Below, in pieces: positions 12,402 to 23,874 of a DNA stretch of 64,000 nucleotides (position 1 is its first letter; the number at the start of each line of letters is the position of its first letter). This DNA comes from Cryptomeria japonica (lineage: Eukaryota > Streptophyta > Pinopsida > Cupressales > Cupressaceae), in assembly GCF_030272615.1 (NCBI RefSeq), contig NC_081406.1:475622900-475686899 (forward strand), read 5' to 3'. The notes beneath the pieces were generated by a model. The model searched no databases. It was not told where the DNA came from and saw only the letters and a list, made by a program, of their open reading frames with translations. A program made the position numbers and the translations under genes.

Positions 12402-12771
12402 CGAGCAAACCATGGTTGCCATCCAGACAGATACTTCTCCCAGGGTGACCACGGCTGTTCAAAGAGAAACTACTTCTCCTTTGCTTTCAGTAGCTACTGG
12501 AGGAGAACTAGTCGTTTTACCTCCATGGCTTAGTTGTTTCACTCCCAAGAGGAAGAAGCAGGAAATTTCTCCTGATGTCTTTGATTATCAACAACTCAAG
12601 CAATCTAGGCCCAAGGTTGCTAAAAAAGCCAAAACAATCTCAAGGGTAATAGTTGATAGTAATAAGATGAAGGTGGCTGAAATTGTTGAGCCTCTTGCAG
12701 ATAAGCCACGTGAGGAAATGCAAGTTGCTGATTACAGGGTTACAAGGATATAATTGGGTAAACAAACGCAT
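12402..12771 (+). pseudogene. ORF X fragment, copy 2 (middle region)
   Basis: An uninterrupted frame of 113 codons from ATG 12412 to the stop at 12753 matches the ORF X piece at 21254-21595 on the opposite strand at about 101 of 113 residues. It is rich in Lys, Arg, Thr and Pro and has no domain I recognise. Nucleotide similarity continues past the stop to about 12771 and then ends abruptly, so this is a truncated copy. It sits directly against the right end of repeat B1, exactly as the other copy sits against B2, so the B/ORF X junction was duplicated as a unit. Confidence 0.7.
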
Positions 12772-13882
12772 GGTCCATCATTTGTTATATTTTATAAAGT
12801 TAGTTTTTGTCCCCTCAAGTGGATGCCTAGGGAAGGGGGTTTGCACATAAAGTTTACTTTAAATTGTCAAAAGGAAATTTGAGGGAAAATGAATTATTTT
12901 AAATTTAGTTTATTTTTCTCCTCCAACTCTATAAAAGGTCTTGGGCTCTCATTTCAATTATGAAAAAGAATACACATAATAGGATATGAAAAACCTCTTG
13001 GGCTCTCATTGCTGGTTTTGGATCTGAAAGATGATACTTAGCTAGTTGGAGTGATTCCACAAAGGGGTCACCATTGTTGTTCACAGAGTTTCAGTCAAGG
13101 GTTTCAGGTAGTGAAGGATTTTATGGTATTTTGGTGTGAATATTTTGGAAATGATTTTGGCTAATCTTTGCAGAGATTCTGTGGTGATTTGAAAGGTGTT
13201 TGCAGAGTATCCTTTGCTTTCCATACTATGCTCTTTAAGCTTGTAGGAATTGTTGAAAGGGACAAAATACATTGTGTTGGCATTTACGGAGCTTAGTAGA
13301 CTTGGCCGACCCTATTTTGAAGGGATTTTTTCATAGTTTGCAAACTCTACGAGTACTCCCCGAGTTGCTGAGTACTCTCTATTTTGTTTGCTGGGTGAAT
13401 TTCACAAGTTTAACTCTCGCTTTTTTATAGATGCAAGAAAACATGCGTAAAAATGTCGATGCAGGTAAAACGCTGGTTAAAATGCATTTTTCACATGTTG
13501 CGTTTGCTATAAAACCATGCATTGTCTCTTCCTAGATGTCATTTTTTAATTTAATACATTTTGTGATTGAATATTACAAAAAATATCTTTCTTTAAGAGA
13601 TTATAATTTTAGAACTTTCTAAGTTGCCGAGTTTTTGGTAAGTTGAAATTTTTGGGCTTGCCAAGTACTCTCTGAGTCCGATTCTGTGAACTATGGTTTT
13701 TTTGAGTGGTTTTAAGAAAAAAAAAATTGAATCTGGTTGTACCTTTCTGGGATGCACCTGGAGGGTGGTGTGACATTTTAAGGCTGGAATGCGTAGGGTT
13801 TAGACCTCTATTCACATCTGCAAGTTGCACCCAGTGTTTAGCAATCTTTTTCAGCCTTGGGTTAGCTGGATAAATGTGTTTA
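12772..13882. other. No gene recognised
   Basis: AT-rich sequence with LTR-like flavour (CCTAGGGAAGGGGG, TATAAAAGGTCTTGGGC near 12940). TACGAGTACTCCCCGAG-like phrases appear near 13350 and again, diverged, near 13660. The short open frames have no recognisable features. Confidence 0.35.
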
Positions 13883-15450
13883 TGTAATGTCCCCTTTTCT
13901 AGGTGACATGAGATGAGCAGGGGTTGACCTACCATTCGAGTTCCCGTAGGTCAATGACATGGTTAGGGGACTCATTCTGAGAATTCTGAGGGTCATGGAG
14001 CTTTGCAGGGGCTCTATGAGCCGTTTTGGACCTTCAGACGACATTTCTTACATTTTAGAGAGGTCTCCTATTTTTTAGGGAGAACTGGCAGTTGACTGAA
14101 TGATCACCTGGGGGACCAAGGAGTAGAGCAGGATCCTTTTGAGTTGTTACAAGTGTTTGGAGAGAGGTTCCTACTTTTTAGGGCGATTCCCTACTTTTTA
14201 GGAGGTTGTGGCAGTTTCCATATTTGAGGTTCCACGAGACCATACCATGGTTTCAGTTTCAGGAAGATTGGGTGTGTTTCCTAGTTTCTAGGAGCATCCC
14301 TAGAGTTTAGGGATGGGATTGCCAGTTGGCCCATCTTGTCTGGCATCAGTCACAGACAGGTGACAAAGTCAGATTCATGTTTGGTTGGTTATTTTGGGCT
14401 ATTATTGGATCTATGGAAATATTTTAATATATTTAAATATCTCCTAAGTTAGCGATTAAATAAATTAAAATAAGGCTATGTATATAGCCATTTCGGAGTA
14501 ATAAGGGGTTTTTGGCTTCATCTGGTTTGATATGCCTATGTGTTATAGCTCGTTGGAAAGGTCTTGAACTTTGCTACATGATTCTCACCTCCCAGAGTCT
14601 TTTTGGATGCTTGAAGTTATTTATTCCCAATAAAGTGATATTTTTCTATAGTTTGACGCCATAATTGGGAAAGTGTCACTTTAATTATAAAGCGCAAGCT
14701 TTATTAGTCTTTAGGGTTCGACTTGCAAAGGGAAAGGAGTTATAAGGAGATGAAAATCTAATTGATAGCATCTTTGATCATTTTGAAACTTGCAAATTTG
14801 GGAATTGCTCTTGAAGACTGATTTTGGTTTGGGACGCAAACCCCAGGTCTGAGCTTGCTGGGACGTAGCCCTCAGCAGGAGTTGACAGTGGATTTATCCA
14901 GGATTGCACAGAGATTGTCAGAGGTAGAAGACGCACCTTCTTGTCCTGAAGATTCAGTGTGCATATTGGGGGTTTCAACAGGGCGGCTGGTCTATTTCAG
15001 GTGGCACGTGATTTGCAGCAGCTTCCACGCCTCCTTTGCAACCACGCCTTGTTTGTATGTTGGCTTGAAAGGTTGTATTCAGCTTATTTGGTCTTCCTTG
15101 TTTGTTGCCAGTAATATTCCTCCATCTGGCATCAATCCAGATTGAGAACAGCTCCAAATAAATGTATGGATTCTTGCTAAATACAAAACTAGGTTATTTG
15201 CCTGGTATGATTTGCAGTATTTTCAGATTACTTAAGTGTTCTTACATATGAACATTGTTTACTGCTTTATTTCACAGTTGTTGCTATTTATCAATTACTT
15301 TACTTATAACATCAAAACCCAAAAAGAAACAATCCCTTTCTGCAACTTCTGTCTATTCTATAAGATCACTGGAAAATTAAAAAAAAATATAGTATGTTTA
15401 ATTAAGAATTTACAGCAGCAACAGCCAAAGGATCCATTCGGGATGTTTCA
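13883..15450 (+). mobile_element. Solo LTR of the TGTAATGTCCCC type (TSD GTTTA)
   Basis: This 1568-bp unit begins TGTAATGTCCCC and ends GGGATGTTTCA. It is flanked by a perfect 5-bp duplication, GTTTA, at 13878-13882 and 15451-15455. A perfect 8-bp hairpin near the start pairs TTGACCTA (13924-13931) with TAGGTCAA (13947-13954) across a 15-nt loop. There is no internal region, so it is a solo LTR. It also fixes the likely end of the related LTR at 28-1909. Confidence 0.88.
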
Positions 15451-15455
15451 GTTTA

Positions 15456-17963
15456 GGAGGGATAGTTTGAATGTTTATTGCTGGTCACCTCCATTGCAGT
15501 GTCATTGACAGTGCTGGACGTGACTGAAACTTATGTACATACCTGCAAGATGATGTTTCCCTTCCTTTAGAGGCTTGGATGGCTAAGAGAAACATTTTGT
15601 AAAGGCTGAAGATGAACTTTAGGAGATGCACTCTATCTGCTGGAAGGAGTTTTCTGAGTTTCTATATGGCTGTTTGTCTAGCATTTACCTCGTTTCAGAC
15701 CTGCAGACAAGATAATAGACCTGTGATCTTGAATATAGCAGGTAAACAATGTCTACCTGGCTTGATATGATCATCTCAGCTCTTATTTCCAGGATTTTGA
15801 AGAGTTTTTTGTTGCTGTTTGGATTTGCAATGGGTAGTAGCATGTTTATTCAGACCTGCACTGTATCTTATTATGCTCATTTTCAAGTGCTGGGTGTAAT
15901 TGAGAGAGTTTCTAGTGGAGCTAGATGTGAAAGGAGTTGTTTGATATAGTTGGGAGAAATTCTACATGGGTTTGAAGTGTATGTGAGAAGATTTGCCCAT
16001 CGCTGTTAATCTGGTACAGGGAAGTTTCAGACCTGCAATATCATTCTTCATGACTTTTCAGACCTATGACACTCAGTTTCATCATCGTTTTCAAGGTACT
16101 TTCACATGGGTGTCTCATATTAGTGCTTATATAGTGTATTGCTAATTGTGGAATGGTTGTTGCATCCAATACTTTGTAACAGCTGTTAATGTACATTGAA
16201 AATTTTATATCCGAACTTTAGTGACATAAGTAAACCATCATTTGTATGTTTATGTTGTTGATTTCATTGACAAAATTTAAGAAAATATTAGGGGTGGCTA
16301 CCTAAACAAATTTGCTTATGTGCAAGAAAGGGACGTTGCAAATTTAGATATATTTAAGTTACAAAAACAGAGGTTGCGTACATTAGCATGCATTGTTGAC
16401 CAAATAAAGAATTTGATATTTTCATTTGAATGGATTTTTAAGAACTGGATTTTCCTCTGTAACGCTGAGCATCTTTACATAGTTGATCTTCTAGTTTTGA
16501 AAAATCAGAAAAGTATATGAAAGGGCATGCCTATTTATATCAGTTACTGTATTTGTTTTGATAATGTTTCTTAATATCCCTTGCAGAGGCTCAGATTATC
16601 CTAGTGCTTGCATTTTTAAAAAGAACTTGAAAATACTGTTTTTATATAGTAGAGGGTGCACAAGTAAATGAGCCTGCCATTTAACCTTTTTTGAAACCCT
16701 GCATTTTATGCCTTGGTGATGTGCCTATATGTTAATATGCAATCATTGTTTGTTCTTGAAGCCTTCTTTGCTAGCTTAAAGCGTGTGCCTCATGCCCTAG
16801 CCACATGTGTTTTTTTGTTTCGAAACAAACTTACACCCTTTTTGGCATGTGCAATGGTCAATACTTGACATGATTTGGACTTGAGAAAATTCTGCTTTTG
16901 ATGGTCTAGGTGTGTGTGATTGTGTGCATCCAAATCTTAACTCAAACAAACTCCATCTCATCCCTTTACATTGGATATGACAATCACTACTTATGCATGT
17001 TATATTTTAGAACTTAATGTGGAACCCCTGTAAGGTGTGCACCTAGTAACATGGTGGTATATTTCAACTAAAGGATAACATTATTAGCTGAAATAGTGGG
17101 GTGAAAATGTTTTCTTTAAGAGCATATCTGATTTGGAAATACTTGATATTCCATTATGTGGTGTGAGCTGAATGGCTGTCTACATGTTTTTTCCTTCAAA
17201 AGAATTTACCTGCTACTAGTTGAGCCCTTCCTTCATGATTTACATATTTCTGACTCCACTAACGTGTCTTATTGATTGTAGCCACTTCCCTTTGTCATTT
17301 GAAATTCCTCTCTTCGTCATTGGGACATGCTCAATGATTTGTTATTTGTTGATCCTGCATAGGCACAAACAAAATAACCAAGTCAATTCTAATGTCCCCT
17401 CTTCTTTAGTGCCATTCAGAGCTTAGATTCACCTGTCACCCATCTCCACAGGTGAAGTTGATGTTTGGAGATGAATTCGTTAGCCAAAGGGGACTTAGAT
17501 TAGTCATTTCTTTTGACTTTGGTAGGTGTAATAAAGTAACTTTATTATATAAAAGTTACACAAGTCATTCTGCTAAAAATAGAAAAATCTAATAAAGTAA
17601 CTTGTAAGTTACTAATAAAACTTAATAAATGACTTTTTTAAAAAGTCCATGGCACACCTTCCTAGGCGAATTCCTAAACCTTTAAAAGTGGTTATTAAGT
17701 CATGATGGGATTCCCTTCAAGTGGGTGCCACTTTTTGGAGAATAGAAGATTCCAAAGAATCTTGCTAGATGCCTCTAGGGTTCGATTTGGCTAAAAAGGT
17801 TTGTACGGGTCATTTTGGATTCATTCATGACTTTGTTTTTTGACATTCTTTGGATATTGATGGTTTGCAACAGCAAGGTTTCTGCTTGAGCAACATTTAG
17901 AGGACGTAACCCCTTCAAATTCAGGTTGTGTGGACGGAAACCCACACTCCCCTCTTCACCACG
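15456..17963. other. No gene recognised
   Basis: About 2.5 kb of AT-rich DNA with scattered short frames and no domain, splice pattern or repeat boundary that I can support. TAAACAAATTTGCTTA near 16308 also occurs near 2131, hinting at a shared repeat family. Confidence 0.3.
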
Positions 17964-18898
17964 TGTTGGTTGAAAATTTTGTACACTTGGGGAAATATAC
18001 AAAATTGTGGTTTCAACCACAGTGTGTGAGTAAAACTCTCCTAATTAAGGGAAGGCTCCCCCTATCTATCTAATACTAAAACTAAAATAGGATGGAACAA
18101 CAGTCTTTCTTCTTTTTTCAAGAAAGCCAATATTCTTTTCTTTTCGCAGAAAAGTGATAGCAATTTAACATAAAACAACAGTAACAACTTTTTGAAATGA
18201 AATGAGAGAAAGGAAATGAAGTTTCCTTAAAGTTCAAAGACTAGTGTGAGCTCAAAGTTTCACAGCTATTTATTATTATAAAATCTACTTCTAATCTCTC
18301 TCAAGAACGAGTGTAAGCACAAAGTCTTACAACTTTTCTCAATAGAACTTCTATTTTAACTAAATTAATCTCCAATACTTGCAGCACAAAGTCTGCAAAT
18401 CAAATTTGATTAAGCCCTTTAAGAAACACTTGCAAGAAAGGTAATGTTGAACATAAACTCAAGAATTTAGCACAAAGTCTCAATACTTGAGTAATTTTCT
18501 TCTATTCCTTTCAATTCTTCAATTTACACATAAAAGCTCAAAGTCTTCTTTGCTGCAAATTTGGCAGAGTTTTTGTTTGCTTTCCAAAAGATAAAGATTA
18601 CAATAGACCCCCTCAAGTATTTATAGGAGAGGAGTCTTGAGAAAAAGATGGGAGGATTCTAATTAACTGGAGAAATTCTCTCACCCACCAAGTCTTATTC
18701 AATAACTAACTATGACTTATTCAAAGTTACAAGTCCTATTCTAAATTGACTTGTTATTCGTCTACTTGTAATTACAAAAGTGCAAGTAATGACTTGACTT
18801 GCAATTTACGAAATATTTTTACAAGTAAAATTATCAAAAGAAAAACTACAACTAAGAGATTACAATTCTGAAAAATGCAACTAAGTGTTGAAAAACAC
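17964..18898 (+). mobile_element. LTR-like repeat B, copy 3 (truncated)
   Basis: It starts TGTTGGTTGAAAATTTTG like the other B copies and follows them through the CAAAGTCT motif region and the CCCCCTCAAGTATTTATAGGAGAGGAG segment. Similarity fades at about 18900, where the stop codon of ORF X lies. The distal palindrome region and the CAACA end are absent, so the copy is truncated or was cut by rearrangement. The base pairs before it are CCACG; no matching duplication was found. Confidence 0.65.
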
Positions 18899-19702
18899 TT
18901 AAGTTGCAGCATGTGAAGACATTAATCCTTCGAACTTCTGGATGATCGTTCGTAGCTCAGCAGGATTCGGCTCGTGGATATTTTTGGCAACAATCATGGT
19001 CTTCACAATGGTATCATGGCATTAAAGAAGCATACAGTTGTTCTTCTCCAAAGTGGATTGGATTTCATGCAAGAAGATTTGATGTTTCATCAAAACTTGA
19101 ATTGAGGCAGCTGAAAATTGTTCACTCCTCCACTAATTATGAATCTTCATCTGTAGATCTGCGAGCACTTCTTCTTCTGGTATCAACTCCCCATTCTGAC
19201 CCATGATATTGCAAGAAGCCTTCTCAGAGTGAGAAACAACACCTCAGAATACTTCAACTCGCAATCTCATTGCGTCATCAATCTCTTCGATTAGAGATTT
19301 GAGAACGAGGGCTTTGTTCTCTAGAAGCTCTTCAAATTCCAGATACATGACCCTGGAAGGAATAATGGCATGCTCCTGAAGAACACTCAACTGTTGTCGA
19401 GGTATCTTGTGCCAAACCGTCAAGCTACCTTCAACCCTTTCCAAATTCTATTTGAAAGTCTTGGAGGTATGATTCAATTTTTCTTAAATGGTCTCCAACT
19501 TAAACATCATTTGGAATATGTCTTTTAGCACTTGCGCACATAGATCATGAAGTTGATCCACCCAAGAGTCCAACGCTTGTACCTTCTGAGCAACTCTTTC
19601 AACTTCCCGAATTGATTCTTGTAAACTGGAAGAACTTGAAGGATTAGTCCCTTCACCGATAGGTTTTGTGATTTTATGAACAGCTGCAACAAGTTGCCTA
19701 TT
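18899..19702 (-). pseudogene. ORF X, C-terminal segment (coiled-coil-like)
   Basis: Read on the minus strand this segment ends at a TAA (18899-18901). It has long Glu/Lys/Leu-rich runs, including around 19244-19444 and 19525-19755, typical of a coiled coil, with a few stops and frameshifts. It continues the frame that stops at 21138: the 5-bp duplication AATAG (plus strand CTATT) borders the solo LTR between them, and coding resumes in phase on the other side. I do not recognise a named family. No catalytic motif, signal peptide or membrane segment is visible. Confidence 0.6.
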
Positions 19703-21137
19703 TGTAATGTCCCTAGTGGGAAGTTGTCTATTCGAAGCTTAAGACCTGCAAACAAACGTTAGTACTCCCCAAAATATGCAAGATAAGTAAACATGTGTAT
19801 TTAAGTGTGCTATTTATACAAGTAGTAAAGATATGTTATTCTACTTATTCAACAATTAAATGCTCGTGGATTGATGGCTAATTATACCAAAATGGAAACA
19901 TTCCTTAGGCTGATCTTACCTTGATTGACCCAACCCTCTATTGAAAAACTCTTTCTCAGTTAGGACAACCCAGGTAATATCTGCCTAAGATCTCTATGGG
20001 ATCTCTATTAATGAGTGAACCCATTAATGCTCTCAAAACCTGGCAGAGATCCCACCCCTGTCCAAGCTTCCCTATCTCTGACATATGCATATGGTTAACC
20101 TCTACAACATATATATTGCCTCTAAGAGATTCATTATGAATCTCCCTTTTGATTCCTATGAAGTGTTCAACATAGTAATAGTAACCATGCTCTTCACATT
20201 TAATATGTAAGTTACCTGTTGGTCCTGTTGATTTATTTGCAGAGTTTGGAGATTGCGTATACCCTCTTTCCCTTGTCACTATGCTCTAGGCATTCGCATT
20301 GGGGTTTCTTTCTCTGCAGTTTATTGGCAGCGGCAAGGTGTAGAAATGGCAACGCACTTCCTACGTATCCTCTTGTATGCTGTGCTACACGGGGTATGCT
20401 GAGCTCTTGTCGCGCGACTCCTTGCTGGTAGTGTTGACGTCCTCCTGGTATACGCGCCTCCCACACCGTTCTCCTCCCCCCCTTCTCCGTGTTCTCAGAT
20501 GCGTTATTCATATGCATCATGGTTGCTTCCTCTGCAGCCATGACTTCGTGGTCGTGACCTTTGGATGTCACGTTTTTTTGGTTTTAATTGATATGTTTGT
20601 TTTAATCATTCTTTTACGCATACTCTTATTCATTTTAATAATTCAATTTATTTTATTTATTAATATCTTTCTTATCATTCACTACTTTTATTATTTAACC
20701 ATTTAACTTAATTTGTATTTTAATATTTAATTTTTACTATTGTATTATTTATTAGTTACTCTTTATTTTAAGAGGATCATGATTTATTGTTTATTGCAAA
20801 TAACGATTTATTGTTTATTATTTTACATTTACTTGATTTATAATAATAATTATTATTTATAACCGACCAAAAAAAAATAAAATTATTATTTATCATTTAT
20901 TATTATTTACAAATAACAATTTATGATTAATGCTTTATTATTTATTATTTACTTGATTTATAATAATAATAATTATTTATCATTTACAAATAAAGAGTAA
21001 TGATTTATCATTTATTATTATTATAATAATAATTATTAATTACAAATAATAATTTATGATTTACCATTTTAATTGGCAATGATCAATGTGTCTTTGACAA
21101 GTTTAGTACCGGGATTTATTAATCGGGGGTCATTGCA
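19703..21137 (-). mobile_element. Solo LTR, family C, copy 2 (TSD CTATT), inserted in ORF X
   Basis: This 1435-bp unit is flanked by a perfect 5-bp duplication, CTATT, at 19698-19702 and 21138-21142. On the minus strand it begins TGCAATGACCCC and ends with GGGACATTACA. Shared segments with the copy at 5421-7007 show the orientation is reversed. A GC-richer block at 20260-20570 has no counterpart in copy 1 and carries a 112-codon open frame that I do not regard as a gene. The 20570-21120 part is nearly pure A/T. Confidence 0.9.
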
Positions 21138-21605
21138 CTATTCTCCTCTTCTAGTTGGTCTTTCTTCGCTAGAAGTTCATCATACCGCTGTACTAGTGAA
21201 GCTACGGATTGTTGAGCATCATGCTTGACCACTTCATGCGTTTGCTTACCCAATTATATCCTTTTAACCCTATAATCAACAACTTGCATTTCGTCACGTG
21301 GCTTATCTGCAAGAGGCTCAACAATTTCAGCCACCTTCATCTTATTACTATCAACTGTTACCCTTGAGATTGTTTTGACTTTTTTAGCAACCTTAGGCCT
21401 AGATTGCTTGAGCTGGTGATAATCAAAGACATTAGGAGAAATTTCCTGCTTCTTCCTCTTGGGAGTGAAACAACTAAGCCATGGAGGTAAAACGACTAGT
21501 TCTCCTCTAGTAGCTACATAAAGCAAAGGAGAAGCAGTTTTTGTTTGAACAGCTGTGGTCACCCTGGGAGAAGTATCTGTCTGGATGGCAACCATGGTTT
21601 GCTCG
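21138..21605 (-). pseudogene. ORF X, middle segment
   Basis: The minus-strand frame 21595-21254 encodes 113 codons that match the copy at 12412-12753. After one stop (TAA) the same frame continues to 21138 with a Glu/Lys/Gln-rich stretch that begins the coiled-coil region. It is bounded by two solo LTRs, each with its own target duplication, so this is an internal piece of a longer ORF and not an independent small gene. Confidence 0.6.
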
Positions 21606-23874
21606 TGTTGTCCTCATTTTTGTTTTAAAAAATGAACTCGTGTTGTCCTCATTTTTGTTTTAAAAAATCAAGGACCATTACATAAAAAATTTGTCAAAAA
21701 AATGAAAATTTTACTCTATGGAATGCTTCCCGAGGCAGAATTTCCCCTTACCCCTAGATGAGACTAACCCTTAGTCCATCCTCAAACCATGTTTGAAATT
21801 TCATCGCATTCTGGGTTCGTTTGCTATGTCTTTCCTTCAATTTCGGGTTTTTTCTCTTTGACTGCAGGTGGGAAATTTTCCTTAAGTTGCAAGTTTTTAT
21901 TTTCCTTTGTTTTAGTGTTGTAGGGAAATTTTTAGTTAATTACAAGTGCACTTTATGAAAAGTAGAACTTATAACTTACTTTTTCTTTCCCCCTTTTTGC
22001 TTTTTGTCTTTTAAGTCATTGTAGGAACTTTTTGGGCATATTACAAGTGAACTTTAAATTATAAAGTTAAAATAAAACTTGTAATTCTTTTTAAAAGTTC
22101 CACTTAAGTGATTTTAAGTTATGGTAGGGGTTTTTCTCCTCCATTACAAGTTTTATAAAGTCACTTTAAGTTGTAATAGGGATTTTATTTCCCTATTACA
22201 TGTTTTATTTTTAACTTGTTTTTGTGACTTGTAAAGGGAATTTTATTTTCCCTTTACCAGTCTTTTGTTGAGTTGTTTAAAACTTGTAATGGGAGTTTTA
22301 TTTCCCTATTACAAGTATTTTAAACTTGTTGTTTGCTCTCACAAACCCGATTTTGCCTTTATGCATGAAAAGTGAACATTTTAAAACTTGCAAATGGGTT
22401 TTAGAAACCCGATTTCATGTGTTCTTTGCAATTTTAAACTTGTTACTTTTGTTTATCCTACACATGTAATGCAACTTTCAAAACCCGAAATTCACTCGTG
22501 AGCCCATTTTTTCATCAGTTTATCCCTTCCCTTGTTAGTCCGGTTTGTACACATGACCTACCAAATCAATGAATTAAGGCATGGGCCTTATTTTGCAAGT
22601 TGTTTCCAGATTGAAGGATGATACAAATTAGAGATACAACAACAATTCATGGTTGAGAGCATAGAATGCTTTCAAGACAAAGATAGTCATGACATGAAGA
22701 GAGGAAGGCAACCCGTTCCCTCTTGAAAAGCTAGTACTACCCCAAGCACGAAGATAAGGATGCAAGTTCTCGTTCCGGTTCAAGATGTCTTTACCAATCC
22801 AAAATACTTCAAGTTCTAGCATTCTGAAGCGACATGAAGATCATCACAGACAAAGGATGATGCAGTTAGAGTCATGCCTTTAGACACATGGAATAGTTTT
22901 TGTTATGCATTTGTAATTTTGTTTTGACAAGTTACATGTAAAAAAAACAAAACTTTGTAATTGCAAGTTATCTCATTACTTGCACTTTTGTAATTACATG
23001 TAAAGCAACTACAAGTTGTGTTCAATTAGGAATGTAGTTGGAATAAGTCATAGTTAGTTATTGAATTAGTCTTGGTGGTTGAGAGAATTTCTCAAGTTTG
23101 TATGTGCACTCTAAGACTTTGAGCTTAGATGTAAATCAGATTGCTTTCAATAAAAGAGGCAAGTTGTTTTGAGACTTTGTGCCAATTCATGTTGTTATGT
23201 GATGACATTTTCTAGAGTTGATTGTGAGTTTTGTTCTATTGTGAAAGAGGGATTTGAATTCAATCTTGTAGACTTTGAGCTGCTAATTGTATTTAGAGTT
23301 ATATGTTTGGTTTTTAGATTTGGTCTTGCAGACTTTGAGCTGCTTATCATATCTGAAACTCGTGTGGAAAGCTAAAGTGGGAAGATAGCTTGTAGACTTT
23401 GTGCTGCTCCCGTTTTTAAGACTTGTGCATTTGAGTTGAAGTGCATCATGTAGTTAGACTTTGAGCTGCTACATATTGTGCTTAGTTAGCAGAAAATCAT
23501 CTAAAAAGGTTGATAGGAGAATAGATAGTTAAAGACTTTGAGCTTTCTTTTTGTTTTCCTATCCCGAGGAAGTGATGAAGGTCTTTGTGCCTTCATGGAA
23601 ACTTTGCTTCCCTTTATGTTGCAAAAATCCTACAAAAAAGTCTCATTTCTGTATTTGCTGTTATTTATTTCCAATTGCTATTAGTTTTCTGTGAAGAGAA
23701 AAGAGTATTGTTTTTATTGAAAGAAGAAGAAAGACTGATGTCCCACCCATATTAGATTAGTTTAGTTTGTAGATAGGGGGAGCCTTCCCTTAATTAGGAG
23801 ATTTTTACTCACACACTGTGGTTGAAACCACAATTTTGTATATTTTCCCAAATGTACAAATTTTTCAACCAACA
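21606..23874 (-). mobile_element. LTR-like repeat B, copy 2, inserted in ORF X
   Basis: This 2269-bp unit has TGTTG/CAACA ends and is inverted relative to B1. The flanks are GCTCG (21601-21605) and GCTCA (23875-23879), a 5-bp duplication with one CG-to-CA change. Coding sequence of ORF X is in phase across it once the unit and one duplication copy are discounted, which supports these ends. A 35-bp tandem duplication lies at the left end (21606-21640 and 21641-21675). It contains the CAAAGTCT motif region (about 23090-23560) and the palindrome region (about 21870-22440). Confidence 0.82.

Noticed and set aside
14855-15508. Open frames as possible host exons
   Set aside because: They fall largely within the solo LTR 13883-15450, lack domains and show no consistent splice signals.
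17391-17412. TAATGTCCCCTCTTCT as an LTR start
   Set aside because: No TG start, hairpin, polypurine tract or matching end was found around it.
20233-20571. 112-codon minus-strand open frame in a GC-richer patch
   Set aside because: It lies inside a solo LTR fixed by an exact target duplication, has no domain, and overlaps equally open plus-strand frames.
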